From the NCBI RefSeq assembly GCF_011742875.1, contig NZ_JAAQTL010000001.1, positions 620,001-684,000 of the forward strand: a stretch of DNA of 64,000 nt. The letters are read 5' to 3'. The translations under genes and the position numbers were made by a program. The notes under the pieces were generated by a model. The model was given only the letters and a program-made list of their open reading frames with translations. It had not been told where the DNA came from and searched no databases. Source of the stretch: Luteibacter yeojuensis. GTDB lineage: Bacteria; Pseudomonadota; Gammaproteobacteria; Xanthomonadales; Rhodanobacteraceae. Below, one piece after another: positions 1 to 9,500 of the stretch. Positions within the stretch are counted from its first letter, which is position 1; every line of letters starts with the position of its first letter.

Positions 1-27
1 TGCCCGCTCGCCGGGATCGAACCATAG
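1..27 (+). CDS. 3' end of a prophage tail gene (partial)
   Basis: Nine codons in frame 1 end with a TAG at 25-27 (last residues CPLAGIEP). Ten bases later the tail tube gene begins, with a GGAC Shine-Dalgarno-like stretch between. In lambda-like tail operons the gene just before the tube protein is usually the tail terminator or completion protein, so that is the contextual guess. Nothing in eight residues can confirm it. Confidence 0.35.
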   Translation, partial: CPLAGIEP

Positions 28-36
28 GACACATCA

Positions 37-684
37 ATGTCTGTACAGCTCCCTGACGGGTCCGTCCTGTCGATCGAGTCGGCCGTCGGCACGGCCAAGG
101 CCATCACGGCCATCACGAACGCCAACCCCGCCGTCGCCACCGCAGCCGGTCACGGCTTCTCCGACGGCGACTTTGTCAAGATCACCTCGGGCTGGAACCG
201 CCTGAACGGCCGCGTGGTGCGCGTCAAGAACTCCGACACGGACAGCTTCGAACTTGAAGGCGTCGATACCAGCTCGACGCAGCGCTTCCCGGCCGGTAGT
301 GGCGTGGGCACGGCGCAGGAAGTCACCGGCTGGACTCAGGTCACCCAGGTGCTCGAATTCAGCACGAGCGGCGGTGAGCAGCAGTTCGCGACCTACTCCT
401 TCCTCGAGGAAGACGTCGAGCACCAGATTCCGACGACCAAGTCGCCGCAGAGCCTGAGCTTCAGCATCGGCGATGATGCCACCCTCCCGTGGTATCCCGT
501 CTTCTCGGCGGCCAACGACGACCGCGTACCGCGCGCGCTGCGCCTCACGCTCCCGAGCGGCGCCCTCGTGCTCTACAACGGCTACACCACGATCAACAAG
601 ACGCCGACCGTGACCAAGGGCCAGGTGATGGCGCTGGCCTCCAGTGTCGCCCTTGTCGGCGAAGTCACCCGGTACGCCGCGTAA
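37..684 (+). CDS. Phage major tail (tube) protein
   Basis: This 215-aa protein forms the hollow tube through which siphovirus DNA passes. It starts at ATG 37 and its TAA overlaps the next gene's ATG by one base (684). Residues about 20-75 carry a beta-rich insert of the kind often found in tail tube proteins (AHGF/SDGDFVKI pattern, ending in SFELEG). The C-terminal part (YNGYTTINKTPTVTKGQV) is typical of the lambda gpV/TP901-1 tube family. The position directly before the frameshifted chaperone and the tape measure gene matches lambda V-G-T-H order. The family is assigned from pattern and synteny. Confidence 0.75.
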   Translation: MSVQLPDGSVLSIESAVGTAKAITAITNANPAVATAAGHGFSDGDFVKITSGWNRLNGRVVRVKNSDTDSFELEGVDTSSTQRFPAGSGVGTAQEVTGWTQVTQVLEFSTSGGEQQFATYSFLEEDVEHQIPTTKSPQSLSFSIGDDATLPWYPVFSAANDDRVPRALRLTLPSGALVLYNGYTTINKTPTVTKGQVMALASSVALVGEVTRYAA

Positions 685-998
685 TGGCGAAGATCAAGCT
701 CGATCCGAATCCGACGTTTCAGGCCCCCGTAACGGTGCCAGTCCATGGCGCCGAACCCGTGCAGGTGTCCTTCACCTTCAGGCACCGGACGCGCTCGGCA
801 TGGGAGTCCTGGCTCAAGGATGAGCTGCCCAATCTCGGCGACACCGAAGTCATTCAGGCGCTCGCCTGCGGCTGGGAACTCGACGACGAGTTCAATGCCG
901 AGAACATCGGCCGCCTCCTGGAAAACTACGGCGGCGTCGGCATGGCTGTCTTCGAAGCCTACGAGCGCGAGCTGTCGGGTGCCCGCGTAAAAAACTGA
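684..998 (+). CDS. Tail assembly chaperone, lambda gpG analogue
   Basis: The gene encodes 104 aa from ATG 684, which overlaps the TAA of the tube gene by one base. It is small and acidic-helical, as expected of the chaperone that coats the tape measure protein during tail assembly. Its last two sense codons, AAA-AAC, lie inside a slippery heptamer at 989-995, immediately before the TGA at 996-998. The protein should therefore be made in two forms, this short one and a -1 frameshifted GT fusion of 208 aa. The assignment rests on length, position and the frameshift signal rather than on strong residue similarity. Confidence 0.8.
   Translation: MAKIKLDPNPTFQAPVTVPVHGAEPVQVSFTFRHRTRSAWESWLKDELPNLGDTEVIQALACGWELDDEFNAENIGRLLENYGGVGMAVFEAYERELSGARVKN
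989..995 (+). promoter_or_regulatory. Programmed -1 ribosomal frameshift site (A AAA AAC)
   Basis: The heptamer AAAAAAC is read in zero frame as A|AAA|AAC, the canonical X XXY YYZ slippery form, one codon before the G stop. A 6-bp stem can form downstream (1006-1011 GGCCCG with 1027-1032 CGGGCC), starting 11 nt after the heptamer and able to stimulate slippage. After slipping, translation continues from base 995 with Leu-Lys-Ala-Ala-Ala and stays open to 1309. Confidence 0.85.
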
Positions 999-1309
999 AA
1001 GCGGCGGCCCGGGCGATCTACGAGAGCGGGCCCACTGACGCGGAACTTGCGTCGATGGGCCTTGCTCGATCCGACCTGGAAGAAACCGCCGTTCTCGTCT
1101 GGCCGGACAACATGCCGGCCGTCGACACGCTTATCGCAATGGGCACGCAGTGGCGCACGGGCGTCGCTGGCCCCACCGGGCTCGACTACGGCGTCATGCC
1201 CCAGGTCTTCCGCCTGCTTGCGATCCCCCGAAGTGACTGGCCCGAGACGTTCGATTGCGTCCGGGTGCTGGAGGCCGAGGCCCTGGCGACCATGAGAGAG
1301 AGCACCTAG
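995..1309 (+). CDS. T extension of tail assembly chaperone GT (DUF1799-like)
   Basis: This reading frame supplies the C-terminal 104 residues of the GT fusion when the ribosome slips at 989-995. It resembles the DUF1799 phage family: a WPDNMPAVDTL stretch and a GLDYGVMPQVFRLL motif near residue 70 of the extension. In lambda the T part contacts the tape measure and tube proteins. An internal ATG at 1055 exists, but no good ribosome binding site precedes it, so expression as a fusion is favoured. Its TAG overlaps the GTG start of the tape measure gene at 1309. GT totals 208 aa. Confidence 0.8.
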   Translation: MKAAARAIYESGPTDAELASMGLARSDLEETAVLVWPDNMPAVDTLIAMGTQWRTGVAGPTGLDYGVMPQVFRLLAIPRSDWPETFDCVRVLEAEALATMREST

Positions 1310-4095
1310 TGGACCTGGCATCGCTCGGGATTAAAGTCACGCAGGATGGCGTGAAGCAGGCGGAGGACGGCCTAGAGAAGATGGCTGCGGCTGGTGACAA
1401 GGCCGCCGCCTCGCAAGATCGGCTGTCCGAGGCCAATGCCCGCGCCGGCAAGTCCTCCAATTCGGCGTCCATTCGCGCGCAGCGTGAGGAACTGTCGAAG
1501 CTCATCGGCACCATCGACCCGGTGGTCGCCAAACTCGGCCAGTTGGACGAGCAGGAGCGCAAGCTCAGCCAGTTCCGCGCCAAGGGGCTCATCGGCGATG
1601 ACGACTTCAAAGTCTACGCCGACAAGATCGAGGCCAGCCGCCTAGCACTGTCGCGCTATGCCGACACCAGCGGCAAGACCGCACTCTCCCAGAAGGCGCT
1701 AGCCGCTGCCAATCGCGGCATTCCCGCCCAGTTCACCGACATCGCGACGTCCATCGCGGGCGGCCAGCGGCCGCTTTCGGTCCTGCTTCAGCAGGGCGGC
1801 CAGCTCAAGGACATGTTCGGCGGCATCGGCCCGGCCGCGCGCGCGCTCGGTGGCTATGTCCTCGGGCTCATCAACCCTTTCACCTTGCTCGCCGGCGCGT
1901 CTATCGCGCTGGCTGTCGCCTGGAAGCAGGGGAGCGATGAAGCTGTCGCGTTCAATCAGGCGCTCGCGCGCACGGGGAACTACGCGGGCGTCACGGCAAG
2001 CCAATTGCAGGATCAGGCTCGCTCTATCAGTGCGAGCGCGGGGACGCAGCACGAGGCGGCGGCGGCGCTCGCCGAGGTAGCGGGTTCCGGCAAGTTCACG
2101 GCCGATCAGATCGCCCTTGTGGGCAAGGCCGCCGTGGACATGGCGCGCCTTACCGGGCAGTCGACGGCCGAGACCATCCGCCAGTTCTCGGACCTGAAGA
2201 ACGAGCCCGTCAAGGCCGTGCTCGCGCTCAACGACGCCGAGCACTTCCTCACCACCGCCCTCTACGAGCAGATCAAGGCGCTTCAGGACAGTGGCCGCGA
2301 GGACGAGGCGGCGACCGTCGCCATGAAGGCTCGCGCGGACGCCGTGGCCGAGCGCGCTAAGTCGGTCGAGCAGAGCGCGGGGCTCATGGAGCGTGCGTGG
2401 ACTAGTGTGGCCTCGGCGGCCAAGAAAGCATGGGATGCCATGCTCGACGTCGGCCGGCCCGACACCTCGGCCGAGCAGATCGCAAAGATTCAGGAGCGCA
2501 TGCAGGCCGTTCGCGATCGCAGCGGCCCCATGTTCGCCGACCTCACGGATCGGCAGCAGGCAAGCATCCTTGCTACCTACCAGAAGTCGCTGGACCAACT
2601 TCAGGAGAAAGAGCGTCAGGCGGATCAGGAGGCGAGCAAGAAGTCGATTGCCGCTCAAGCAGTACAGGCTGTCGCCGACTCGGATCGCGAGGTGGAGATT
2701 TACGCGACCAGGGAGCAGAAGCGGGTTCGGGAGATTGCTGCGGCCCACGGTCGAGCAAACGAACAGGTGGAGCGGGCCCTTGCCGCGGGGGACAAGGCCA
2801 GTGCCGAAAGAATCCGCTCCAATGAGGCGAAGATCGTTGCGGGTATCAACGAGAAATACAAGGCGCCGAAGACGCCTAAGTCCCCAGAGATTTCTGCGCT
2901 AGCCACCTTCAAGCAGCAGGTCGATGCTCTCCAGGTCAAAAATGTCGTCGGTGATAGCACTGCTCTAACGGAGTACCAGCAGGGTATCGCTCGTCTCGCT
3001 AACGAGATGAGCGTCTACATGTCAAAGGGCGGAGACGCGACAAAGGCGGCCGCCGAGTTCAATCGCGGACAGCAGGCCCTCCAGAAGACGCTGGACCTCA
3101 ACCATGCCAAGGAAGCAGCGGCGAACGAACAGTACGCGCTTGCACTGGATCGCCGCAACGAAGCGCTGCGGGATTCCATCACCGCTGAGGTTCAGCGTAT
3201 CGGGATGGGGTCTCAGGAGTACGAACGCTCCCAGAAGATCAGTCAGCAGTACCGACAGGAGGCCAACGCGCTCGCCGACCTCGCCTTGAAGCGACAGATG
3301 GCCGTAAATGGCCTTTCCGGCGGCATCTCCCAAGAGCAATACGAATTCGACGCCGGGAAGATTCGCGCAAGCACTGCCGAGGCCGTCAAAATCATCAAGG
3401 ACGGCTACGCACAGATGGATAGCTCACGCAAAGACTGGAGGAACGGGGTTTCCTCGGGCTATGCGGACATCCTTTCCGACGCTGGCAACGTGGCCGGCCA
3501 GACGCGCAGCCTCTTCGTCAACTCGTTCGACAGCATCGCCGATTCCCTGACCAACTTCGTCACCAAGGGGAAACTCGACTTCAAGGGCCTCGTGTCGTCG
3601 ATCCTGACAGACCTCGCACGAATGGAGATTCGCATTCTCGCGTCCAAGGCTCTCCAGGCCATCTTCGGGAGTTTCGACGGAACGGGTGGCGCTACTTCTG
3701 TGGCGGCAAACGCCAAAGGCGGCGTCTACGACTCCCCGAGCCTCGCCAAGTACAGCAACCAGGTGGTCAGCGAGCCGACGTTCTTCAAGTTCGCCAAGGG
3801 CGGAGCCCTCGGCTTGATGGGCGAGGTCCCGGGCAAGAGTGAAGCCATCATGCCCCTCTCACGCGGCGCCAATGGTGAGCTTGGCGTCACGGTACACGGC
3901 GGGTCGGCCGGTGGCGTAGTCATCAATATCGACGTGACAGTCAACAGTGACGGCACGAGTCAGGTCGAGACAAGCGGCGACAACCGAGCCTTCGGCAAGC
4001 AGTTCGGCGATGCCATGGCGAACGCGGCGCGCCAAGTGGTCGCCCAGGAAATCCGCCCCGGCGGACAAATCTACACGGCGCTATCCCGAAAATGA
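1309..4095 (+). CDS. Tail tape measure protein (lambda gpH family)
   Basis: A 928-aa protein sets tail length and is ejected with the DNA. I place the start at GTG 1309, which overlaps the previous stop; an upstream ATG at 1255 would run through the GT frame and is less likely. Long heptad-like helices fill residues 1-130 and 330-700. A hydrophobic segment lies near residues 177-204 (GLINPFTLLAGASIALAVAW). The N-terminal half resembles the TMP_2 domain (GQRPLSVLLQQGGQLKDMFG) and the C-terminal part the lambda tape-measure C domain (GGVYDSPSLAKYSNQVVSEP). The last 4 bases overlap the M gene. No peptidase domain is visible inside it. Confidence 0.9.
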   Translation: MDLASLGIKVTQDGVKQAEDGLEKMAAAGDKAAASQDRLSEANARAGKSSNSASIRAQREELSKLIGTIDPVVAKLGQLDEQERKLSQFRAKGLIGDDDFKVYADKIEASRLALSRYADTSGKTALSQKALAAANRGIPAQFTDIATSIAGGQRPLSVLLQQGGQLKDMFGGIGPAARALGGYVLGLINPFTLLAGASIALAVAWKQGSDEAVAFNQALARTGNYAGVTASQLQDQARSISASAGTQHEAAAALAEVAGSGKFTADQIALVGKAAVDMARLTGQSTAETIRQFSDLKNEPVKAVLALNDAEHFLTTALYEQIKALQDSGREDEAATVAMKARADAVAERAKSVEQSAGLMERAWTSVASAAKKAWDAMLDVGRPDTSAEQIAKIQERMQAVRDRSGPMFADLTDRQQASILATYQKSLDQLQEKERQADQEASKKSIAAQAVQAVADSDREVEIYATREQKRVREIAAAHGRANEQVERALAAGDKASAERIRSNEAKIVAGINEKYKAPKTPKSPEISALATFKQQVDALQVKNVVGDSTALTEYQQGIARLANEMSVYMSKGGDATKAAAEFNRGQQALQKTLDLNHAKEAAANEQYALALDRRNEALRDSITAEVQRIGMGSQEYERSQKISQQYRQEANALADLALKRQMAVNGLSGGISQEQYEFDAGKIRASTAEAVKIIKDGYAQMDSSRKDWRNGVSSGYADILSDAGNVAGQTRSLFVNSFDSIADSLTNFVTKGKLDFKGLVSSILTDLARMEIRILASKALQAIFGSFDGTGGATSVAANAKGGVYDSPSLAKYSNQVVSEPTFFKFAKGGALGLMGEVPGKSEAIMPLSRGANGELGVTVHGGSAGGVVINIDVTVNSDGTSQVETSGDNRAFGKQFGDAMANAARQVVAQEIRPGGQIYTALSRK

Positions 4096-4424
4096 CCGAC
4101 ACCTTCACCTGGCCCACCCAGGCGCGCAACACCGGAACCGAGACCGGGTCTGTCCGCGAGTCCCGCTTCGGTGGCGGCTACCGGCAGGTCGTCGCCAACG
4201 GCATCAATCCGCTCGCGCGGTCGTGGCCGATTCGGTGGTCTGGGCCCAAGGACACCGCGCTCGCCATTCGGGACTTCCTGCGCGCCCACATCGGCGTCCC
4301 GTTCTACTGGACGGCCCCTGGCGACACGCAGCAGCTCTACACGTGCGTGACGTGGAGCCCGAATGACGAGGGCGGGAACGTCTACACGATCACCGCGACC
4401 TTCGAGCAGTTCAACTCGCCATGA
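4092..4424 (+). CDS. Minor tail protein M
   Basis: The 110-aa product matches the lambda gpM family (Phage_min_tail): the N-terminal TFTWPTQ, the RESRFGGGYRQ motif and the central FLRAHIGVPFYWTAPG are characteristic. gpM is part of the tail-tip initiator complex. It overlaps the tape measure gene by 4 bases (ATGA) and the L gene by 4 bases, so the run is translationally coupled. Length is normal for the family. Confidence 0.85.
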   Translation: MTDTFTWPTQARNTGTETGSVRESRFGGGYRQVVANGINPLARSWPIRWSGPKDTALAIRDFLRAHIGVPFYWTAPGDTQQLYTCVTWSPNDEGGNVYTITATFEQFNSP

Positions 4425-5110
4425 CCTTCACTGCCGATATCCAAACCCTTGCCCCCGGCGCGGAAGTCATCCTGTTCGAACTGGATGCCCGAGCGATCAC
4501 CGGTGGCGGCGCGGGCGACATTCTGCGCTTCCACGGATACACCTCGTCGGGCTCGATCTTCTGGCAGGGCAACCAGTATGACCCGTGGCCCATTCAAGCA
4601 GACGGGTTCAAGGTGGACCCCGCTCAGCCCAGTGTGCCCACCCTGTCGGTAGGCAACGTCAATGGGCGGATCACGGCCCTGTGCGTTGCCTATCAGGATC
4701 TTGTGGGCGCGCGCCTTACACGCCGGCGAACCCTGAAACAGTATCTGGACGGACAGCCGGGCGCAAACCCGGATCAGGAGTCTGCGCCCGATATCTGGCT
4801 CATCGAGCGCCGCTCGTCCGAGGACAATACGCAGGTCACGTTCGAACTGGCGAGTCCCATGGACTTGGGCGACCGGCAGGTGCCCAGCCGCCAGATCATC
4901 GCCAACGTGTGCAGCTGGCTCATCAAGGGCGGCTATCGCGGGCCGTACTGCGGCTATAACGGGCCGCCGGTCGCCAAGCAGGACGACAGCCCCACGAGCG
5001 ACCCGTCACAGGACGTCTGCGGCGGGCGGCTTTCATCGTGCCGGATCCGCTTCGGTCAGAACAACCAGCTCCCCTACGGCGGCTACCCCGCCTCGAAGCT
5101 CATCCGATGA
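4421..5110 (+). CDS. Minor tail protein L, iron-sulfur type
   Basis: A 229-aa lambda gpL homologue, part of the tail tip. Four cysteines sit in the C-terminal domain at residues 164, 177, 200 and 207 (CSWLIKGG, GPYCGYNG, DVCGGRLSSC). The 23- and 7-residue spacings of the last three match the cysteines that hold a [4Fe-4S] cluster in lambda gpL. The N-terminal beta domain has the usual DARAITGGG and FHGYTSSGSIFWQG motifs. It overlaps M by 4 bases and the K gene by 4 bases. Cluster binding is inferred from the cysteine pattern. Confidence 0.88.
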   Translation: MTFTADIQTLAPGAEVILFELDARAITGGGAGDILRFHGYTSSGSIFWQGNQYDPWPIQADGFKVDPAQPSVPTLSVGNVNGRITALCVAYQDLVGARLTRRRTLKQYLDGQPGANPDQESAPDIWLIERRSSEDNTQVTFELASPMDLGDRQVPSRQIIANVCSWLIKGGYRGPYCGYNGPPVAKQDDSPTSDPSQDVCGGRLSSCRIRFGQNNQLPYGGYPASKLIR

Positions 5111-5859
5111 ATCCCGAGACCCAAGCCGACATCCAGGTGCACGCGGTGTCCGAGTACCCGCGCGAGTGCTGCGGGCTCGTGGTGGTCGTGAGGGGCAGGG
5201 AGCGATACGTCCCATGCCGCAACGTGGCCGCAACGCCCGCCGAGCACTTCGCACTGGATCCTCGCGATTACGCCGCGGCATCGGACGCAGGTCAGATCAC
5301 AGCCATCGTTCACTCGCACCCCGACGCGCCGGCCCGACCCTCTGAGGCCGACCTCGTCCAGTGTGAAGCCTCCGAGCTTCCCTGGGTCATCGTGAGCGTG
5401 ATGCCTGGCGAGAATGGCCCGGAGGTCGCGGAGACGCGATTCGTCGAGCCCTCCGGCTACCAGGCGCCACTAGTGGGGCGCACGTGGTCCCACGGCCTGC
5501 TGGACTGCTGGGGCCTGTGCCGCGACTGGTACGCGCGCGAGTGGGGGCTGATCCTGCCCGACCCGCCGCGCGCCGATGGCTGGTGGAACGACGGAGCGAC
5601 CTCCCTGTACAACGATGCCGCGCTGAGGGATGCTAACTTCGTGCCGGTGTCTGCGTCCGAGATAGCCAAGGGCGACCTCGTTCTCATGCAGATCCGATCC
5701 GGCAACCGCGTGCCAAACCATGCCGGGATCTATCTTGGCGACGGGCAGATGCTTCACCACCTGCACGGCCGCCTCAGTTCGCGCGACAACTACGGCGGCT
5801 ACTACGCCGAGATGACTCGATCCATCTGGCGCCATCGCGCCGCACCCGAGACGACGTGA
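5107..5859 (+). CDS. Tail tip protein K: JAMM peptidase plus NlpC/P60 hydrolase
   Basis: A two-domain 250-aa protein of the lambda gpK type. The N-terminal JAMM/MPN metalloprotease has Glu20 and the HSHPD motif (His69, His71) with Ser79 and Asp82 as metal ligands. The C-terminal NlpC/P60 domain has catalytic Cys134 (LLDCWGLCRDW) and His205 (NHAGIYLGDG), expected to cut peptidoglycan crosslinks. ATG 5107 overlaps the end of L by 4 bases; an upstream in-frame ATG at 5038 would intrude 70 bases into L and was not chosen. The end overlaps gene I by 4 bases with a GTG start. Confidence 0.9.
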   Translation: MNPETQADIQVHAVSEYPRECCGLVVVVRGRERYVPCRNVAATPAEHFALDPRDYAAASDAGQITAIVHSHPDAPARPSEADLVQCEASELPWVIVSVMPGENGPEVAETRFVEPSGYQAPLVGRTWSHGLLDCWGLCRDWYAREWGLILPDPPRADGWWNDGATSLYNDAALRDANFVPVSASEIAKGDLVLMQIRSGNRVPNHAGIYLGDGQMLHHLHGRLSSRDNYGGYYAEMTRSIWRHRAAPETT

Positions 5860-6503
5860 CAGCCACGACCATTCTCCTCGATGGCCCCGCCCGCAAGCGG
5901 TTCGGCCGTGAGTTCTCGCTGCATCTGGACACCAAGAGCCCGCGCGAGGCCGTGCGCGCCATGTGTACAGTCGTGCCCGGCTTCCGTGCCTACCTAGAAG
6001 GCGCGCATCAGCGCGGCATCGAGTTCGCGGTGTTCCGCGGTCGTGGCGCCAGGGCCGAGAATATCGGGCTTGGGCAGTTCGACGATCCCGCGGGGAGTGT
6101 CATTCGCATCGTCCCAGTCATCAAGGGATCGAAGCGCGCCGGCGTGCTCCAGACGATCATCGGGATTATCTTGATCGTGGTGTCCTTTTGGACCGGCGGT
6201 TCCACGCTTGCTACCGGCATCTCGCTCGTGGCAGGCGGCGTCGTCCAGATGCTCAGCCCGCAGCCCAAGCTCGGCAAAGCCGCCGACTCGTCGGACAACC
6301 AGTCCAGCTACGTCTTCAATGGTCCGATCAACACCTCGGCCCAGGGCGGGTGCGTGCCGACTGCTTACGGACGTGTGCGCGTCGGCAGCGCCATCATTTC
6401 CGCCGGCATGGAGGCGCAGGACTACAGCGCCGCGCAGAGCAATATCGGTCACGGCACGGTGGGCGGCAACTTCAAACAGACCCCCTTCGACGACGACTTC
6501 TGA
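5856..6503 (+). CDS. Tail assembly protein I
   Basis: A 215-aa homologue of lambda gpI, needed for tail-tip assembly but not found in the finished virion in lambda. It starts with GTG at 5856 inside the end of K. The N-terminal ubiquitin-like part (ILLDGPARKRFGREFSLHL) is followed by a hydrophobic pair of segments near residues 92-130 (QTIIGIILIVVSFWTGG) and a C-terminal SYVFNGPINTSAQGGCVP motif, all usual for the family. It is followed by an intrinsic terminator before the J gene. Confidence 0.85.
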   Translation: MTATTILLDGPARKRFGREFSLHLDTKSPREAVRAMCTVVPGFRAYLEGAHQRGIEFAVFRGRGARAENIGLGQFDDPAGSVIRIVPVIKGSKRAGVLQTIIGIILIVVSFWTGGSTLATGISLVAGGVVQMLSPQPKLGKAADSSDNQSSYVFNGPINTSAQGGCVPTAYGRVRVGSAIISAGMEAQDYSAAQSNIGHGTVGGNFKQTPFDDDF

Positions 6504-6527
6504 TCGCCGCGAACACGATTCAACAGG

Positions 6528-6549
6528 GCCCGCCATGTGCGGGCTTTTT
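6528..6549 (+). terminator. Intrinsic terminator between tail genes I and J
   Basis: A perfect 6-bp GC stem (GCCCGC 6528-6533 with GCGGGC 6539-6544) and a 5-nt loop are followed directly by five T's (6545-6549). It lies in the 59-bp gap between I and J. The hairpin ends 18 bases before J's ATG, so it may act as an attenuator or may hold down translation of J. Confidence 0.7.
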
Positions 6550-6562
6550 CTTTGGGAAAGGC

Positions 6563-9500
6563 ATGGGAAACGAACTTCGGATCATCGGCGCCAAAGGCGG
6601 CGGTGGTGGACACACGCCCGTCGAAGCGCCGAATACCCTCCGGTCGATCTCGTCGTTCCACATCGTTGACCTCATCTCCGAGGGCGAGATCGCGGGACTC
6701 GTGAACGGCATGCAATCCGTTTATCTCGACGGTACCGCGCTCGCCAATGCCGACGGTACGCTGAACTTCTATGGCGTCTCGGTCCAGGTTCGTCCGGGAA
6801 CCCAGGACCAGGACTACATCCCCGGCTATGGCGGGGTGGAGAGCGATACGGCCGTCGCCACAGAACTGAAGTCCGGCACGCCTTGGATCCACGAACTGAC
6901 GGACACCGACCTTTCGGCGGTTCGCATCACGCTCCAAGTGGACGCGCTCCAGAAAAGCAACACGTCCAACGGCGACATCAACGGCTACACGATCCAGTAC
7001 GCCATCGACGTCTCGACCGACGGCGGGGCATACAACACGGTCCTCAACACCGCTTTCAGCGGCAAGTGCACCGGACCGTATCAGCGCAGCCACCGCATCG
7101 ACCTCCCGGCGGCCACCGAGGGCTGGAACGTCCGGGTTCGGCGCATCACGCCCAACGCCAACAGCGCCACGGTGTCCGACACGACGCGCATCGTCTCCAT
7201 CACGGAGATCATCGACGTCAAGCTGCGATACCCGAATAGCGCGCTCGTGGCTATCAGCGGCGACGCCTCGCAGTTCAACAACATCCCCTCGCGCGCCTAC
7301 GAGATCTTCGGCCGGAAGATCAAGATCCCGAGCAACTACAACCCGCAGACTCGTTCGTACACCGGCGTCTGGGATGGGTCGTTTCAGACGGAGTGGACGA
7401 ACAACCCGGCGTGGGTGCTGTACGACATGGTGACGCAGGACCGTTTCGGCCTGGGAGACCTGATCGACGCCTCGATGGTCGACAAGTGGGAGCTGTACCG
7501 GATTGCGCAGTATTGCGATCAGATGGTGCCGGACGGCAAGGGCGGGCAGGAGCCGCGTTTCACCTGCAATACCTACCTCCAGAGCCAGGCCGACGCTTAC
7601 AAGCTCCTTGGCGACCTCGCCTCGATCTTCCGCGGCGTCTCGTACTGGATGGGCGGGTCCATCGTGTCCGTGGCGGACATGCCGCAGGACCCGATCTTCA
7701 CGTACACCGATACCAACGTCATCGATGGCAAGTTCACCTATCAGAGCAGCCCTCGCAAGACGCGGTACACGACGGCGCTGGTGACGTGGAACGACCCGGA
7801 TAACGCCTACGGTCAGGCGGTCGAATACGTCGAGGACCGTGACGGTCTGGCGCGCTATGGCCTCCAGCAGATTGAGATGGTGGCCTTTGGCTGCACCAGC
7901 CAGGGTCAGGCGCATCGGGCGGGCCAGTGGGCGCTGGTATCCAGCCAGCTCGAGACCGACTCGGTAAGCTTCGCCGTTGGTCTCGACGGACTGCTTGGCG
8001 CTATCCCAGGCCGCATCATCCGGGTGCAGGACAGTGCGCGCGCCGGGGCAAGGCAGGGCGGGCGCATCGGCTCGGCCACGTCGAGCAGCGTGACTGTCGA
8101 TGTCCTGCCCGATGAGGTGCAGGTGGGTGACAGCCTGACCGTGCACACGCCTGCCGGCGTGGCCGAGACCCACACGATCAACGCCATCGACACCGTGGCT
8201 CGGCGTCTCAGCATCTCGGGGTCGTTCACCGCGACGCCCGTGGCACAGTCCGTGTGGGCGGTGGAGAGCACCACCCTCGTTACCCAGCATTTCCGCGTAC
8301 TAAGCGTATCCGAGGACTCCACGGACGACGAGATCCGATTCACGATCTCGGCGATCCAGCACAACCCAAGCAAGTTCGCCCACATCGACGACGGCGCGGC
8401 CATCCAGATTCCGCCGATCAGCAAGTTGCCCACCGGGCCGCAGGTGCCGCCGACGAACGTGCGGGTTGGCTCCCACGTAGTCATCGAGCAGGGCATCGCG
8501 AACAATGTGATGACCATCGAGTGGGACAAGGCCGAGGGAGCCGCCAACTACAAGGTGGAGTGGCAGAAAGACGAGGGCCAGTGGATCCAGGCTGGCACGA
8601 CCCCGCTTACATCCACGGACGTCCACGGCATCTACACCGGTATTTACACCGCGCGCGTGACGGCCTTCAACAACGGCAATACGCCGTCGCTGGCGACGCT
8701 TAGTGATCCTACCCCCTTGCTGGGAAAGACGGGCTCCCCGCCACTCCTGGCAAGCCTGACGACCGAAAGTCTGATCTTCGGCATCGGCATCCACTGGACG
8801 TTCCCCGACGGCGTCAGTGACACGCAGCGCACCGAGATATGGGCGAGCACGACCACAGTGCGGCCTGACGCGGACGACACCATCGCATACCACATGGGCG
8901 ACTTCGCCTACCCGGGCGACAGCACGGAGCTACACGGCCTCGTGGCCGGCACGTCCCTGTTCTTCTGGGGACGGATGGTGGACAAGGCCGGGAACATCGG
9001 ACCTTGGTATCCGGAGACGGGCGCGGTCAACGGCCAGAGCAGCAGTGATGCCGGCCCGATCCTCGAGTACCTGACCGGGCAGATCACGAAGAGCCAGCTC
9101 GGACAGGAGCTTCAGGAGGCGATCGACTCGATCGACGGCCTCCAGTCCTTCATCGAGCCGCCGGCAGCGTGGGCGAACGATGTGGCCTATTCGACCGGCG
9201 CGTTCGTCAGCCACAACGGCCAGCTCTGGCTGGCTCTCGAGGACGTGGCAGCCGGCGGTGCCGAGCCCGGCACCGATCCCGAGGTATGGCGCGATGTCGG
9301 CGCGGTCACCCAGACGGCAGCGGGCCTTGCCCTGCAAATGTCGCAGGTGAACCTCACCGTCGAAGAACTGGACGGGCAGGTGCAGGCCACGGCTGAGAAG
9401 ACGGATTCTGTCTATGCGCAGCTGAATCCGAAGAAGATCGGCGTGGACACCGAGGGCACGATTGGCGGTGAGAACGATTTGCCGGTCACGGCTGGGTACT

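Noticed and set aside
5963..6562. A 200-codon upstream extension of gene J in the same frame
   Set aside because: It runs antagonistically through gene I in another frame and its residues are low-complexity Arg-rich; the gpJ N-terminal motif begins at ATG 6563.
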